Shown in pieces: positions 9,693 to 20,199 of a stretch of DNA of 64,000 nt. Position 1 is the stretch's first letter, and every line of letters starts with the position of its first letter. The notes under the pieces were generated by a model that was given only the letters and a program-made list of their open reading frames with translations, was not told the origin of the DNA and searched no databases. Source of the DNA: Oopsacas minuta (taxonomy: Eukaryota > Porifera > Hexactinellida > Lyssacinosida > Leucopsacidae); contig JAKMXF010000166.1 of the NCBI GenBank assembly GCA_024704765.1, positions 522,743 to 586,742 of the forward strand. The letters run 5' to 3'. The position numbers and the translations under genes were made by a program.

Positions 9693-12244
9693 ATGGCAGA
9701 ACCTACTGATTTTGAAACATTGTCGCCAGTGACAAAAAGAAAGATGGTATGGGAAGAGATAAATGCCATTACAACATTAGAAGAGGCCCGAGAGTTAATT
9801 GAACTCTCAAATTTATGGCAAGGAGGGTGATGAAAGCAGATTATGAGTTGTATTATTGTAAATTCAGCAGGACTACATATCCTGATTGCTCAATAAAGGC
9901 CAAAATCGAAAAATATGGTTCTGAGTACAAGGTTTGCTTATTCAGTCACCACAAACATGATGAATGTAATCAAAAAGTAGAGTTGCTTAATAAAGGATTG
10001 TCTTATGAAAAGAAGCAACTGTGTTTAGAAACATTAAAATCAAACCCCTACACTCTACCTAGAAAGATATTTGATATTATGGTAACCAAAGACCTGATCT
10101 GACGTTCGTACCTGACGATATTATCAAGATTCGCCATTTTAAACATAAAACAAATCTAATATATTGGGTGTACATGTGGAAGACTCTCGTCAAGCGATGT
10201 GCGACGAAGTCTCTAAATACCATGATCATTCACAAGTATTTGTTCGTCAAAAACCGGAAGAAATATACAATGACAAAGGGGAACTTTTCTTAACGATTCA
10301 ACACATGAATATGCTGAAAAATATGTCAGTCCTCAATAAGTTCATCAACTCTGATAAAACTCATAGAATGAGTAAATCAAGATTGAACACTTTAGCATGC
10401 GGGTATGTTGTGACAATACTTTCCAGTTGATGTAGCATTTACGTGATCATGAAGTGATTTTAAACTATATTTTTCCTTTTAGCTCAGTTGACTGTCAATT
10501 AGTCTATCATCTAGGCTGTATTGTAATTGCTAGGCATGATACAGCAAAAGAATATCTAAATATGTTCCGGTCATTAAATGAAGATGTACATAAGATGTTT
10601 CAAATTAAACGAAAAGAGACTCTTACTCGCAGCATGAATGATAATGATGATGCTATTTTCGCTGCTATAAGGGAAGAATTTACAAGTCCGCAATTGATCT
10701 TAGGAAATTGTTATTTCCATTTAGCTCACAGAAGTAAATGTTTAAAAGCTACCTGGGTTAAGAAGGATAGAATCACAAAGGCTAATCTAAAACCAATGCT
10801 TGAATACTTACACAGAAATCAGGTAATGATTATCAATAATTATATTTCTAGGTGATTCATTTGGACAGCCTCCAAACTTGTTAAAATACTAGTTACATAA
10901 TAATAATACTGTCTCATTATCTTTATTTAGAAATTACCAACCTACACTGAATCTACAATTGGATTGAAGTTATGGGCAAATAAATACTCAAATACCTACC
11001 CGAATTCCATGAAGAGCTTCCTCTCAGAATATGGTCCCCCAAACAAAGATGGCTGGTTACGTGGTAAAGTTGGTCCCGGTATCCCAACTGATAATAATTC
11101 TCAAGAAAAATTTTTCCACACCTTTAAGAGAACACTCATGCAAACCACACATGGTGATATATTATATCTGAAGGAAGCGATTAAATTTATTTCATCACAA
11201 AGCAAATTGGAGTCGAGAAGTCTTCCATCACATCCACTGGATCTAGATTGTGATCCTCCCAAGCATGTCCTCAGCCGTATTAGAGGATTTTTACAAAGAG
11301 CATTTGAAATGTTAACTTCAAGTGAGTCTGGTGGCATATTTCCAGCAGAAACATTTCCATTAGACGATTTACCAGGATTATCTTTAGAAGAATCATTGGC
11401 ACAACTCCTCGCAGAAAAGGTTAGTACATCAATAATGCGTACTCAAACTTTAATCTAACTACGAAATTTATTCGTTGGTTCTCTTGACTATTTTAATATT
11501 CTATAGGATATACTTATGGAAAGGTTATATCATTCAAAAAGCAAGTATTGCTACTTGCTAGAGAAGGCAATGTACCACACTCACCAGCAGAATATGCATT
11601 ATATGGATGTTCACCAAATCCAGACTAGCTGGACGGAAGTTACAGCGCAACAACAGGAAGCGGATGAAGTAATTTGGAGATTGGATAGTTTACAACAAAA
11701 AATCTATTCAAGGTATTATCCATACTTTATATTTCCAAATATCAGCTACCTAATAACTTGACAAACCCTTTTACTCTTTCAAATTCAAAACATATTATTA
11801 ATCGAGTCTTTTTTGCTTTATTCCTATAGTGCTCCTGTTTCCTCTCGAAAGCAATTTGTCATCCTATGTAGAAGGTTACAACTTTTATACTTTTCTTCGG
11901 AAGAATATATACAAGAAGTTACCGACTTATTTTTGAAATATAAATCTGCGTCTCTACATGTGGATCAATATACGGATCTTGACTCCTTTATTTTAGAAAG
12001 AGAAGGTTTCTATGTCATTACAGAATCCTTAGATGAATCTTGTAGATACAAAGTTCAGTATTCCTGCACTTGTCCCAGCTATATGCACTACAAAGCATGT
12101 TCTCATGTTATCGCTTATGGATTATTGAATAAGAAAATGGACGCTCACCCAAATGTAACTACCCTCGTAAAATCAGCGAAAGAAAAAGCCAGGCAGGCCC
12201 AAAAGAGGGAATTGTTATTCATTCGATTAGGAGCGTTACCTTAG
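9693..12244 (+). mobile_element. MULE (Mutator-like) transposase gene with introns and SWIM finger
   Basis: The N-terminal part (9693-10102) carries a zinc-binding module of FLYWCH/WRKY type (YYCKF, then HHKHDEC). Its pieces lie in different frames near 9820 and 10100-10165, so at least two frameshifts are present there. From 10164 on, the exons join cleanly across GT-AG introns: 10403-10482, 10823-10930, 11420-11506 and 11713-11829. The core resembles MULE transposases: a DTAKEYLNMFRSL segment, an acidic NDNDDAIFAAI block likely holding the second catalytic Asp, a CYFHLAHR segment, and TDNNSQEKFFHTFK likely holding the catalytic Glu. Near the end is a SWIM zinc finger (CTCPSYMHYKACSH). The stop is at 12242-12244. 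The first catalytic Asp was not located. The conserved exon phases suggest recent activity; the 5' frameshifts suggest decay or sequence errors. Confidence 0.8.
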
Positions 12245-12480
12245 AGAGACACTATTAGCGAGGATTTGTTAATGTAGAACAATATCTAGTAATTAACCAT
12301 ATTTTCTATTTCAGAATTACTTGCTAGTAATTATTGACTGTTTAGAACCCAACCTAGAAGTTACTAATGTAAATAATGTTTCTATACATTTTTTTGACAT
12401 TCTGGTCTGAGTATATGAAGCCACACTCTACAAAGGGAAATGTTGAAATGATACCAACTTATAGAGCGTATAATTTTAAA

Positions 12481-12525
12481 CATTTGCCAAGTTAATTGCT
12501 TTGTTTGCCAAGATAATTGAATCTT
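12481..12525 (-). repeat. Right inverted repeat of the MULE element
   Basis: The reverse complement reads CTTAAGATTCAATTATCTTG followed by GCAAACAAAGCAATTAACTT, matching the left repeat at 9583-9627. Related TTTGCCAA-containing motifs continue to about 12580, so the terminal region is built of several similar sub-repeats. Confidence 0.7.
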
Positions 12526-13142
12526 AAGTTCGGTTGCCAAAATAAATGAATTCTTTTGCCAAGTTAATGGTACATCCAAACAAGAATATTGCACTGTCAG
12601 AATGAGATGTTGTTTCGAATTATTTTAATTCGTGTTAACTTAGGGTACTGAGAATACTTTAATCGCTTTAATGTACAGATCACATTCCCCATTAATTAGC
12701 CACTTTGGGAGACGAATTCTAATGATTTATTTAAAATTGTAATGAACATAACTAAACCTACATACCTACACGACACTTGCTTTGGCTATTAGAAAGCTGT
12801 ATCTAAATACATGCATGATCGAGAATATATATTATGAAATTTACTTTTTCAGGAATTGATGTTGCATATCTACTTGGTGTCACCAGTCGAATCTTTTCGC
12901 CAGTGGGGGCCATCATCCTGTCATAGCTGTAAATTCATCGTTTATATATGTTTTAAGCGGATTATACTGTTACTGGTCCAAAGAACATAACTTACCAACT
13001 TGTGCTTGCGAAAAGCCTAATGGATATTGCGTATCACTGGTCTCCTTAGTCTACCGACCTTCTCTTTTTCTTTCTTTCTTACTCTTACTTATACTTATAC
13101 TTATTCTCTTTTCCTCCTCTTATTCCAATTATTTACCTTTTC

Positions 13143-13240
13143 ATAGAAACTATTATCCTTACTTGTCTATATTTTGCAATAAACCGTAAAAACGGTATGT
13201 GGAAAGTGATAGGCTGGGGTATATGAGTAATTCCACGTCG
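13143..13240 (+). repeat. Dispersed repeat, copy 2
   Basis: Similar to 5287-5385 (CATAGAAACTATTATC start, GCAATAA internal segment). No termini or coding capacity. Confidence 0.5.
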
Positions 13241-13877
13241 TTCACTAGGTCATTCTCCTACAAATTGTAGCAACAATTCTTCATATTAGAATTATATGAA
13301 ATTAGCTACCAAAACTGACTAAATCCGTATTTCTTGCCAATTGTATGTAATTTGTGTCCGGAAATCATTGCTAGAATAAACAATTCATTTGCCAAAATAA
13401 TTCAATTACAAATTATTGGCCAAAATTATGGCACACCCGTTCTGATAACTGAAATTCTATTGCATTATATGCCAGGTGTGACTAGATAATTATCATAGTA
13501 AATTCTTTTTATAGATTTGTCTAGAAATTGTCCATAAATATGGTCTTTCTCAGGCAAATTATCATAATTCAGACTCTATGTATGTATTATCTAAGCCAAG
13601 TTTAGGTATTTGGTGGGGGTCTGGCCCCCCAGGACATGTTTGGAGGCGGAGAATGTATTTATTCGAAATTTACAATAATTAGTAGTTTTCTAGTTGGAGA
13701 AAGAATGAAATATTAGTAGATGGAGAATGGTTAACCGACCTGTCCGGATACCTGACGTGCATATACTGAATTGATTACCCAAATTTGAGTCTATACGAAT
13801 CTGAAATTTATTATTCCAATATGATATTCAAGGTGAAGCTCTTCATTGAAATCTTTTGAACATAGATTTTCTTACAA

Positions 13878-16184
13878 ATGACTTCAAACCAAACAGCTAC
13901 TGACAATAATCAATCTGTAATAGACACTAAATTATGGAATTGTCTCACTAGTTTGGTATCAAACAATTCCAGATGGATTGGGAGTGTTTCAAAAGAATCC
14001 GATCTATTCCTCATCCCTCCTCTCTCTGAGACTATCCTGGATACCTCACACCAGTCCTCCCTCAATTGTGTCAGCAGAAATGTACAAGAAACAGAAGGAT
14101 TGTGTAAATTCCTAACCGGTAACTTCTATGAAGGAGAGTTCAGGAACGGTAAAATGGATGGAAAGGGAGTGTATCTCTGGGCAGACGGGGACAAATATGA
14201 AGGAGAGGTGGTTGGTAATAAGATTCAAGGTAACGGTACATACAGATGGACAGATGGTAGTGTGTACAGTGGAGAAGTGAGGGATGGGTTAAGAAATGGT
14301 TCAGGAGTGCTGAGAATGATTGATGGAAATTATTACGACGGAAATTGGAGAGATGGAAAGATGAATGGAGTTGGTAGAATGGTATTTGAGTGTGATGAAG
14401 AAGGTAACCCTGTCTCTTATTACGAAGGAGAGTTCAGAGATAACTTGAGAGGGGGACCTGGTATCAGAGTCTATCGTTCTGGGAACTTCTACAGCGGTGA
14501 ATGGCTAAATAATCTGCCTCATGGTAAGGGCAGGATGGAATGGAAGGATAGAAGAGAAGTATACACTGGGGATTGGAGTGAGGGTGTACAGAATGGCTAT
14601 GGAGAAATGCTATGGAAGACAGAGTTAGTGAATAGTGCACAGTTCCCTAACAAGAACAGATACATAGGAGACTGGAGAGGGGGACAGAGGAATGGGAAAG
14701 GTGTAATGTATTACGCTACTGGAGCTGTGTATTCAGGGGGATGGACAGCTGACAGGAAAGAAGGTACAGGAGTATATACTCAGCCAAATGGTGACAGAGT
14801 AGAGGGAGAGTTCAGAGATGATAAGCTATTCTGTGCAAAGGAAGTAATTGAATCTCGTCCTATAACTCCTATGTCTCAACTAGTTGGAGATGTAGATGAT
14901 ATAGACAGCAGCTCTAGAAGTGAAGCATTCAAGAATTCCCTTCTCCATCTGATCCCTAACAATCTCAATCCTGACTTAGAAGTAAAAGCTGTACACAATA
15001 TCCTACTGACTAATATTGGAGAGTTAAAATGGATTTATCATTTCTACTCAAACCTAGGTGTCACGCCTGGTGCTGCACACAGCTTCACTCGTCTTAAACT
15101 CTGGCAGCTGTTGATTGATTGTCAAATATTCTACAAAGAGACGTTCTGTGAAGTGAATAAACTATTATGTATACCTCTACCTGACAAGCATACTCCTGAA
15201 CTAGTACATCATCCGTATGTAGAGTTCCTGTTGAGAGAGTTCTTACAATGTTTGGTAGTTCTGGGACATCATCTCTTCTGTAAGATGTATGGTGGAGAGC
15301 CTGGCAGGTTAGCATGGTGTCTCAAGTATCTAATTGAAGAAATTGTGTTGCCTAATGCTTGTAGAGGTAAGGGATATCTGTACCAGACTCCAGAGATGGT
15401 CTTAATATCAGAGCCGTATTTCGCATCTTGTGAGAAACTATACAACGCGATTTGTGAGCAGCTGAATGGGACTATTAGCTACAGATCATTTCTATTCATG
15501 ATGGATGATTGTCACATGTTAGACCTGGTAGCAATTGAAACTGTATTGAGTTTTATTATTAACACTAATCCGTTTGTTTATGAAGAAGATTGTTATAAGA
15601 TTATGCTACAAATGAACTTCCTTGAGTTCTTCAATACTCTCCTCTCCTGCGCTAAGCTAACTGGACCTAATAACAGTGCAATACTATTCGAACAGATGAG
15701 TAAACAAGGAGCTAGCAATAATGAGGGTGCTGAGGTGGATAAGATGGGATCTCTGTATCAATCTGGCAGCAGTGCTGAGAGAGAGAGTGACAAAGCTAGT
15801 CAATCACATTCAGCTATGGATTCGGTTAACTCTAACTCAGAGGATGAAGGTATACAGATGGTAGATAAATTGGAAGAAGTAGGTAATGCTGATATTTCTA
15901 ATACCAATATGAAACCACGACAGATACTACACTCTCAAGAAGATTATTCCAGTAAAGATTCTAGTAATTTGAGTGTAAACCTAGAAGAAGAAGAAGAAGA
16001 TAAACCAATACTACCAACTTATATACCTCCAACTGCTACAGAGGAAATACCTTATCTCCCAGTAATAGAATCTGAGTCAGATAAATGGCAGAGACAGCTG
16101 ACTACATTCTTTGATGAACATCTATTCCCTGATGCTAGTATAGCTTTCCTACCTCCGAAATATAGGCCTTTTTCCCTCACCTGA
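13878..16184 (+). CDS. RSPH10B: Radial spoke head 10 homologue B, MORN-repeat protein
   Basis: 768 residues in one exon. RSPH10B is a radial-spoke-head component of motile 9+2 axonemes. From about residue 80 to 320 there are some ten MORN repeats of the Y-x-G-x-(W/F)-x-x-G-x-x-x-G-x-G type, for example FYEGEFRNGKMDGKGVY, YSGEVRDGLRNGSGV and YIGDWRGGQRNGKGVMYY. The middle (about 350-600) is a helical region with a Cys- and Leu-rich character, also typical of RSPH10B. The C-terminal 170 residues are acidic and Ser-rich, with a short conserved-looking end (DEHLFPDASIAFLPP). The length is near that of the vertebrate protein. Its presence implies that the organism builds motile cilia at some stage. 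Other MORN proteins are possible, but the length and middle domain favour RSPH10B. Confidence 0.8.
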   Translation: MTSNQTATDNNQSVIDTKLWNCLTSLVSNNSRWIGSVSKESDLFLIPPLSETILDTSHQSSLNCVSRNVQETEGLCKFLTGNFYEGEFRNGKMDGKGVYLWADGDKYEGEVVGNKIQGNGTYRWTDGSVYSGEVRDGLRNGSGVLRMIDGNYYDGNWRDGKMNGVGRMVFECDEEGNPVSYYEGEFRDNLRGGPGIRVYRSGNFYSGEWLNNLPHGKGRMEWKDRREVYTGDWSEGVQNGYGEMLWKTELVNSAQFPNKNRYIGDWRGGQRNGKGVMYYATGAVYSGGWTADRKEGTGVYTQPNGDRVEGEFRDDKLFCAKEVIESRPITPMSQLVGDVDDIDSSSRSEAFKNSLLHLIPNNLNPDLEVKAVHNILLTNIGELKWIYHFYSNLGVTPGAAHSFTRLKLWQLLIDCQIFYKETFCEVNKLLCIPLPDKHTPELVHHPYVEFLLREFLQCLVVLGHHLFCKMYGGEPGRLAWCLKYLIEEIVLPNACRGKGYLYQTPEMVLISEPYFASCEKLYNAICEQLNGTISYRSFLFMMDDCHMLDLVAIETVLSFIINTNPFVYEEDCYKIMLQMNFLEFFNTLLSCAKLTGPNNSAILFEQMSKQGASNNEGAEVDKMGSLYQSGSSAERESDKASQSHSAMDSVNSNSEDEGIQMVDKLEEVGNADISNTNMKPRQILHSQEDYSSKDSSNLSVNLEEEEEDKPILPTYIPPTATEEIPYLPVIESESDKWQRQLTTFFDEHLFPDASIAFLPPKYRPFSLT

Positions 16185-16745
16185 GGACTTGTATACTACT
16201 AACTCATATTCTAATATTTACATCATTATGAACGAGTTAGTATTGTTTGTCTTTCTTCGGTCCCTGCATAAATATTGTACCTGTAAATTAATACTCAGAC
16301 AACACCGTGTAACGAGAATTTGTTAATGGAACATTTTAAGTGTTTAGACATGAATATTTTAATAGGTAACACAATTGGCCACCTCTTTCATGAATATCTT
16401 AGTTTATAATTTCACCATCAAGCTTTGCAGTCTCTTGCATCACACACAGTGTTCCCACAAAGCTCAAATGTAGAGTCTATGCATAGGACTAAATATAAAT
16501 ATATATCTTTGTGATCGAGGCTGTGCTCAATCCCAAATATGAGCGCTTTACCAAAATCTTATGGAAACGCTGGTCAGTGATCACACAAATGCTAGCAGTA
16601 CTTCCCAGTTCAGTGTTATTCCATATTATAGAAATCTTAATTTACTGTTTAGTAGTGAACTACGGTTTAGTGTAATTTCTTATGAGTTCTATCAATATCC
16701 GTTCCTACTCAGATCTAATTATTCATTTTATGGTTCATTTTACAG
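16185..16745. other. Intergenic, nothing specific seen
   Basis: 560 bp between RSPH10B and BUB3. It contains an open frame (16561-16749) of low complexity that runs into the BUB3 start and is probably 5' leader or chance. A strong acceptor-like TTTTACAG directly abuts the BUB3 ATG. Confidence 0.6.
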
Positions 16746-17750
16746 ATGAGTGAACTAACTGAATTCCAACTGAGTAATCCCCCCACTGACGGTATCAGTC
16801 ATCTTGTATTCAGTCCTAACCCTAACACTCGATATCTACTGGCCAGCAGCTGGGATACAAATGTGTATTTCTATGACGTATTACAAAATAAATTGGTTTC
16901 CTCCCATCAGCACACAGCCCCAGTTCTGACTTGTGCTTTCACAGATGAGAACCATGTGCTAAGCGGTGGACTTAGTCGTCAGCTGATTCACAGCGATCTC
17001 AGTCGTCAACATGATGAGGTTATAGGTAGTCATGATGATGCGATAAAATGTATAAATTATTCTCCTGCTCTGCGTTGTTTCATTACTGGTAGTTGGGACA
17101 AGACTATCCGTGTGTCTGATTTCAGACAAAGTCGCGGGGTAGGAACCTATATACAATCCGAAAAGGTTATTACTATGGACTTAGCGGGAGAAGTGTTAGT
17201 AGTGGGTACAGCTCAGAAGAATGTTCTTATTTGGGATTTACGGAATATGTCTTCTGTTCAGCAAAGGAGAATCTCAACTTTGAAATACCAAACTAGATGT
17301 TTGAGGTGTTTTCCAAACGAGAAAGGTTACGTAATGAGTAGCACAGAAGGCCGAGTAGCTGTTGAGTATTTATCAGGTACAACCTCAGAAGAACATGACA
17401 TTAAAGACAGATATGCCTTTAAATGTCATAGAGTTAAGGAAGGAGGTAAAGAGTACATTTATCCCGTATACTCAATCTCTTTCCATCAACAACATAATAC
17501 ATTTGCTACTGGTGGAGGAGACGGACTGGTTAATGTATGGGATAGATTCAATAAGAAAAGATTGTGTCAGTTTGCTCAATACCCTGCAGACATATCTTCT
17601 CTCTCTTTCCATCCAGACGGTACTCAGATAGCTATTGCTAGCTCTTGTGTGTATCCAGAATTAGGAAAGGATTATCCAAAGGATACGATATATGTTAGGA
17701 AAGTAGGAGAGATGGAGACTAAGCCAAAGAAGCCTCCTCTTCATAAGTAG
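16746..17750 (+). CDS. BUB3: Mitotic checkpoint protein BUB3
   Basis: 334 residues in one exon. BUB3 is the WD40 adaptor that reads phosphorylated MELT motifs of KNL1 and brings BUB1 and BUBR1 to unattached kinetochores. The whole length is recognisable: an N-terminal ISHLVFSPN...LLASSWDTNVYFYDV, then HTAPVLTCAF, ITGSWDKTIRVSDFRQ, YPVYSISFHQQHNTFATGGGDG, and a KPKKPPLHK end. The length matches vertebrate BUB3 (about 326-328). The start is set by homology and an ATG placed directly after TTTTACAG. The next gene follows 167 bp downstream on the same strand. Confidence 0.96.
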   Translation: MSELTEFQLSNPPTDGISHLVFSPNPNTRYLLASSWDTNVYFYDVLQNKLVSSHQHTAPVLTCAFTDENHVLSGGLSRQLIHSDLSRQHDEVIGSHDDAIKCINYSPALRCFITGSWDKTIRVSDFRQSRGVGTYIQSEKVITMDLAGEVLVVGTAQKNVLIWDLRNMSSVQQRRISTLKYQTRCLRCFPNEKGYVMSSTEGRVAVEYLSGTTSEEHDIKDRYAFKCHRVKEGGKEYIYPVYSISFHQQHNTFATGGGDGLVNVWDRFNKKRLCQFAQYPADISSLSFHPDGTQIAIASSCVYPELGKDYPKDTIYVRKVGEMETKPKKPPLHK

Positions 17751-17917
17751 TTGTATTTCAGTAGAGTATATACATTTATTTGTATTTCGTTACCATTAAT
17801 AGCTCTAATCGGCTAGGGTCATTTTCTGCACATTATATCGTCCTATTTCATTTAACTGGATTTTACTGAATGTATCAACTCTTATTAATCTTACTAACCT
17901 AGAATGTATCTACTGTA

Positions 17918-19516
17918 ATGTCTAGCAAAATATTCAAGAAAGGCAAGAGAGACACAAAAATTGATCTCAATCTTGAGTGGTTAAGTGAAATTCTGTATTC
18001 TTCGTTTCAATTATTGAAATTATCGGAAGAAAATTTGGATTTAATCAAGGAAAGCGATGTCTTTACAAAAAGCTCTATTCTATGTTTCAGAGATAGTTAC
18101 GGTAATTCAGTTCTACATTACATTATTTCTTCTTCCTTTAATAGTGTTACGAAACTACACACAATCAAAACTTATTTTACACCTGAAGACCTTTTGTATC
18201 AAAATGACGATGGTATTTCTATATTAGATTTATCAGTAATTCAATATGAAGCAATTCTACTCGATTATATTCTATCAGAAACTGTTAATATTATCAGAAA
18301 GGACCAATTACTGAAGGCCTTTAAATTGTTACTTCTATTCGATCATTTCTCTAAATATAATACCTACACTGAGTTATACAAAATATTTTCTATTTATTAT
18401 TCAAAATATTACTCAGACCTTAGTTTCTTAGCCAAGAAAGTAGCCTTGCATTCCACGGACACAGAATCCTTGGAAGATTTATCATACCTTCTACTGGACG
18501 GAAATAAATGTACACAGGTTGCGCGTGCACTTGGTGTATGTATTATTAGAACTAAAAACAAGCGTGATTTTCTCCACAGTTGTATTCTTAAGTTTTTAGA
18601 TAAAAGAATACCTCAAATATGTGAATGTATGCTTGAATTTATCCATGGTTCACAATGTGTTAAAACTGCAGCTATAATGATTGATGGTTATTTAACTGGT
18701 AGAGGACCTTGCTCTCCAATTCGCTCACAACTATCTTTTTACTGTGATTGGTACTTAACTACACTATGCATTCTACTAGAAAGAGGATTGTTTTCTAAAT
18801 CTGAACTTTTGGTTCTGAAATCTCTCTTTTCTTTCGTTTACAGCCTAAGTTTATGGTTTATTTGTTACTCTAAAAGTAATACTGAAGATTTGTCTCAAGT
18901 GAAGTTAAGCTTGTGGAACTTTGTTGATAAAACTACTACACTATCTACAGCAATTGATAATACCATTATCCCATTCAAACGATATTTCACACCAATCAAC
19001 ATATTCTGTCTAATCAAAGATAGGCTAGTTTATAATATAGATTCGAATATTGACTTAGAATTTATTCAGTTCCTAATTGAGTGTGGGTTTAGCATTACTG
19101 AGAGAGATATGTTTGGTTCATTCCCTCTACACCATCTACTACACACTAAATATAACGAAAAGGCTAAGAAACAAATAATTGAGTGTCTGATTCAGCACGG
19201 AGGATATCCTCTATCTGTTGACTGCTCTACTAAAAGCAATGCTTTTGAACTAGCTAGTGCTAATATCCGTGATGTTATAGAATCCTGCTATCCTAAGCCT
19301 TATCCTTTGAAAAGTATCGTAGCTCAATATTTATGTTCAAATGCTACAAGAATACCTCTCCATAGTATTCCTCCTGATCTTTATACTTTTGTTATGAGAC
19401 ATTCATCTGATGTACCATTCCTTAGGGTGAATAGATTCTTAGATTATTCTGTTACTTTCGAGTTGAATAATAAAGATTCTGATATCACAATTAGTCCGGA
19501 ATTGTTTAATTTTTAG
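17918..19516 (+). CDS. Divergent FEM1-like ankyrin protein
   Basis: 532 residues in one exon. FEM1 proteins are substrate receptors of CUL2 ubiquitin ligases: N-terminal ankyrin repeats read C-degrons and a C-terminal VHL-box binds CUL2-elongin. The last 160 residues show the FEM1 order: a LIECGFSITERDMFGSFPLHHLL ankyrin unit, a second unit with IIECLIQHGG, then a PYPLKSIVAQYLCSN segment. The end has an IPPDLYTFVMRHS stretch comparable to the family's LKCLAARA...IP-x-x-LEEFVxxH. The N-terminal ankyrin array that forms the degron pocket looks reduced: only one or two units (RDSYGNSVLHYII, NDDGISILDLSV) are readable. A middle block contains ALGVCIIRTKNKRD, roughly where FEM1 has its ALELLGA segment. 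The call rests on architecture; plain ankyrin-repeat protein is the alternative. Confidence 0.55.
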   Translation: MSSKIFKKGKRDTKIDLNLEWLSEILYSSFQLLKLSEENLDLIKESDVFTKSSILCFRDSYGNSVLHYIISSSFNSVTKLHTIKTYFTPEDLLYQNDDGISILDLSVIQYEAILLDYILSETVNIIRKDQLLKAFKLLLLFDHFSKYNTYTELYKIFSIYYSKYYSDLSFLAKKVALHSTDTESLEDLSYLLLDGNKCTQVARALGVCIIRTKNKRDFLHSCILKFLDKRIPQICECMLEFIHGSQCVKTAAIMIDGYLTGRGPCSPIRSQLSFYCDWYLTTLCILLERGLFSKSELLVLKSLFSFVYSLSLWFICYSKSNTEDLSQVKLSLWNFVDKTTTLSTAIDNTIIPFKRYFTPINIFCLIKDRLVYNIDSNIDLEFIQFLIECGFSITERDMFGSFPLHHLLHTKYNEKAKKQIIECLIQHGGYPLSVDCSTKSNAFELASANIRDVIESCYPKPYPLKSIVAQYLCSNATRIPLHSIPPDLYTFVMRHSSDVPFLRVNRFLDYSVTFELNNKDSDITISPELFNF

Positions 19517-20199
19517 CGTATTGTTGGTACAAATGTATTACTGTATATTAGTGCTGTCTCATATACATATTTGTTAAGTTTTATTAATAGCAGAGGGCCG
19601 ATAACATATTATGTCCTAAATACCGGCTATTCCTAGTACTCTAAATTGCTATTTCATTTGAATTATACTACATGTAAACCTCCCAAAGTGGTACCTCCGT
19701 GATACGACATGAGATGCGGCAATCATCTGATATAATGTATAAATCAAACATACTCAAACCATTCATAAATACTTTTACAGATAGGCAGTTAGAACTTCCA
19801 CATTTTATTTTCTATATTATCTAATTGTATAAATTTAATAAACTAGAGGAGTCTGTCTGAAGACTGAGGAGTCACAATATCATTCATTATATCTATTTAA
19901 ATCTTAGGTTCATATAGATTATAGACGGTAGACACATGGAATCTTTGGGCCAAAACTTGCACCTCGGTTAATTTTTTTTCAATAACTATTAGTAATACTT
20001 ATTATTGTTAACATCTGATATTTCGGCCTTAAAATAGTATATTAAGCGTGTATAAGGGCAACCTCTGAGATATGGCACAAAATTATTCTCCCAATGATGC
20101 CGTATTAGAGGTTTACCAGTAATATCATAAATCCGCATTTTATCCATTCATACGTAACGTATTTCGTATAAGATACACTTAATTAATCTTCTATTCAGT
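19517..20199. other. Intergenic, nothing specific seen
   Basis: 683 bp of AT-rich sequence between the FEM1-like gene and CCT5. No coding or repeat feature was recognised. A CTATTCAG acceptor-like motif ends 1 nt before the CCT5 ATG. Confidence 0.6.

Larger units (their letters stand above)
12245..13877. other. MULE right flank and gene-free stretch
   Basis: It contains the right inverted repeat (12481-12525), a further TTTGCCAA-bearing segment at 12531-12580, and another related segment near 13380-13435. A pyrimidine-rich simple sequence lies at 13054-13136, and the second copy of a dispersed repeat near 13143. No host gene was seen. Confidence 0.65.

Noticed and set aside
16561-16749. 62-codon open frame overlapping the BUB3 start
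   Set aside because: It is low-complexity Tyr/Phe/Ser-rich and runs into the acceptor-like TTTTACAG at BUB3; leader or chance is more likely.
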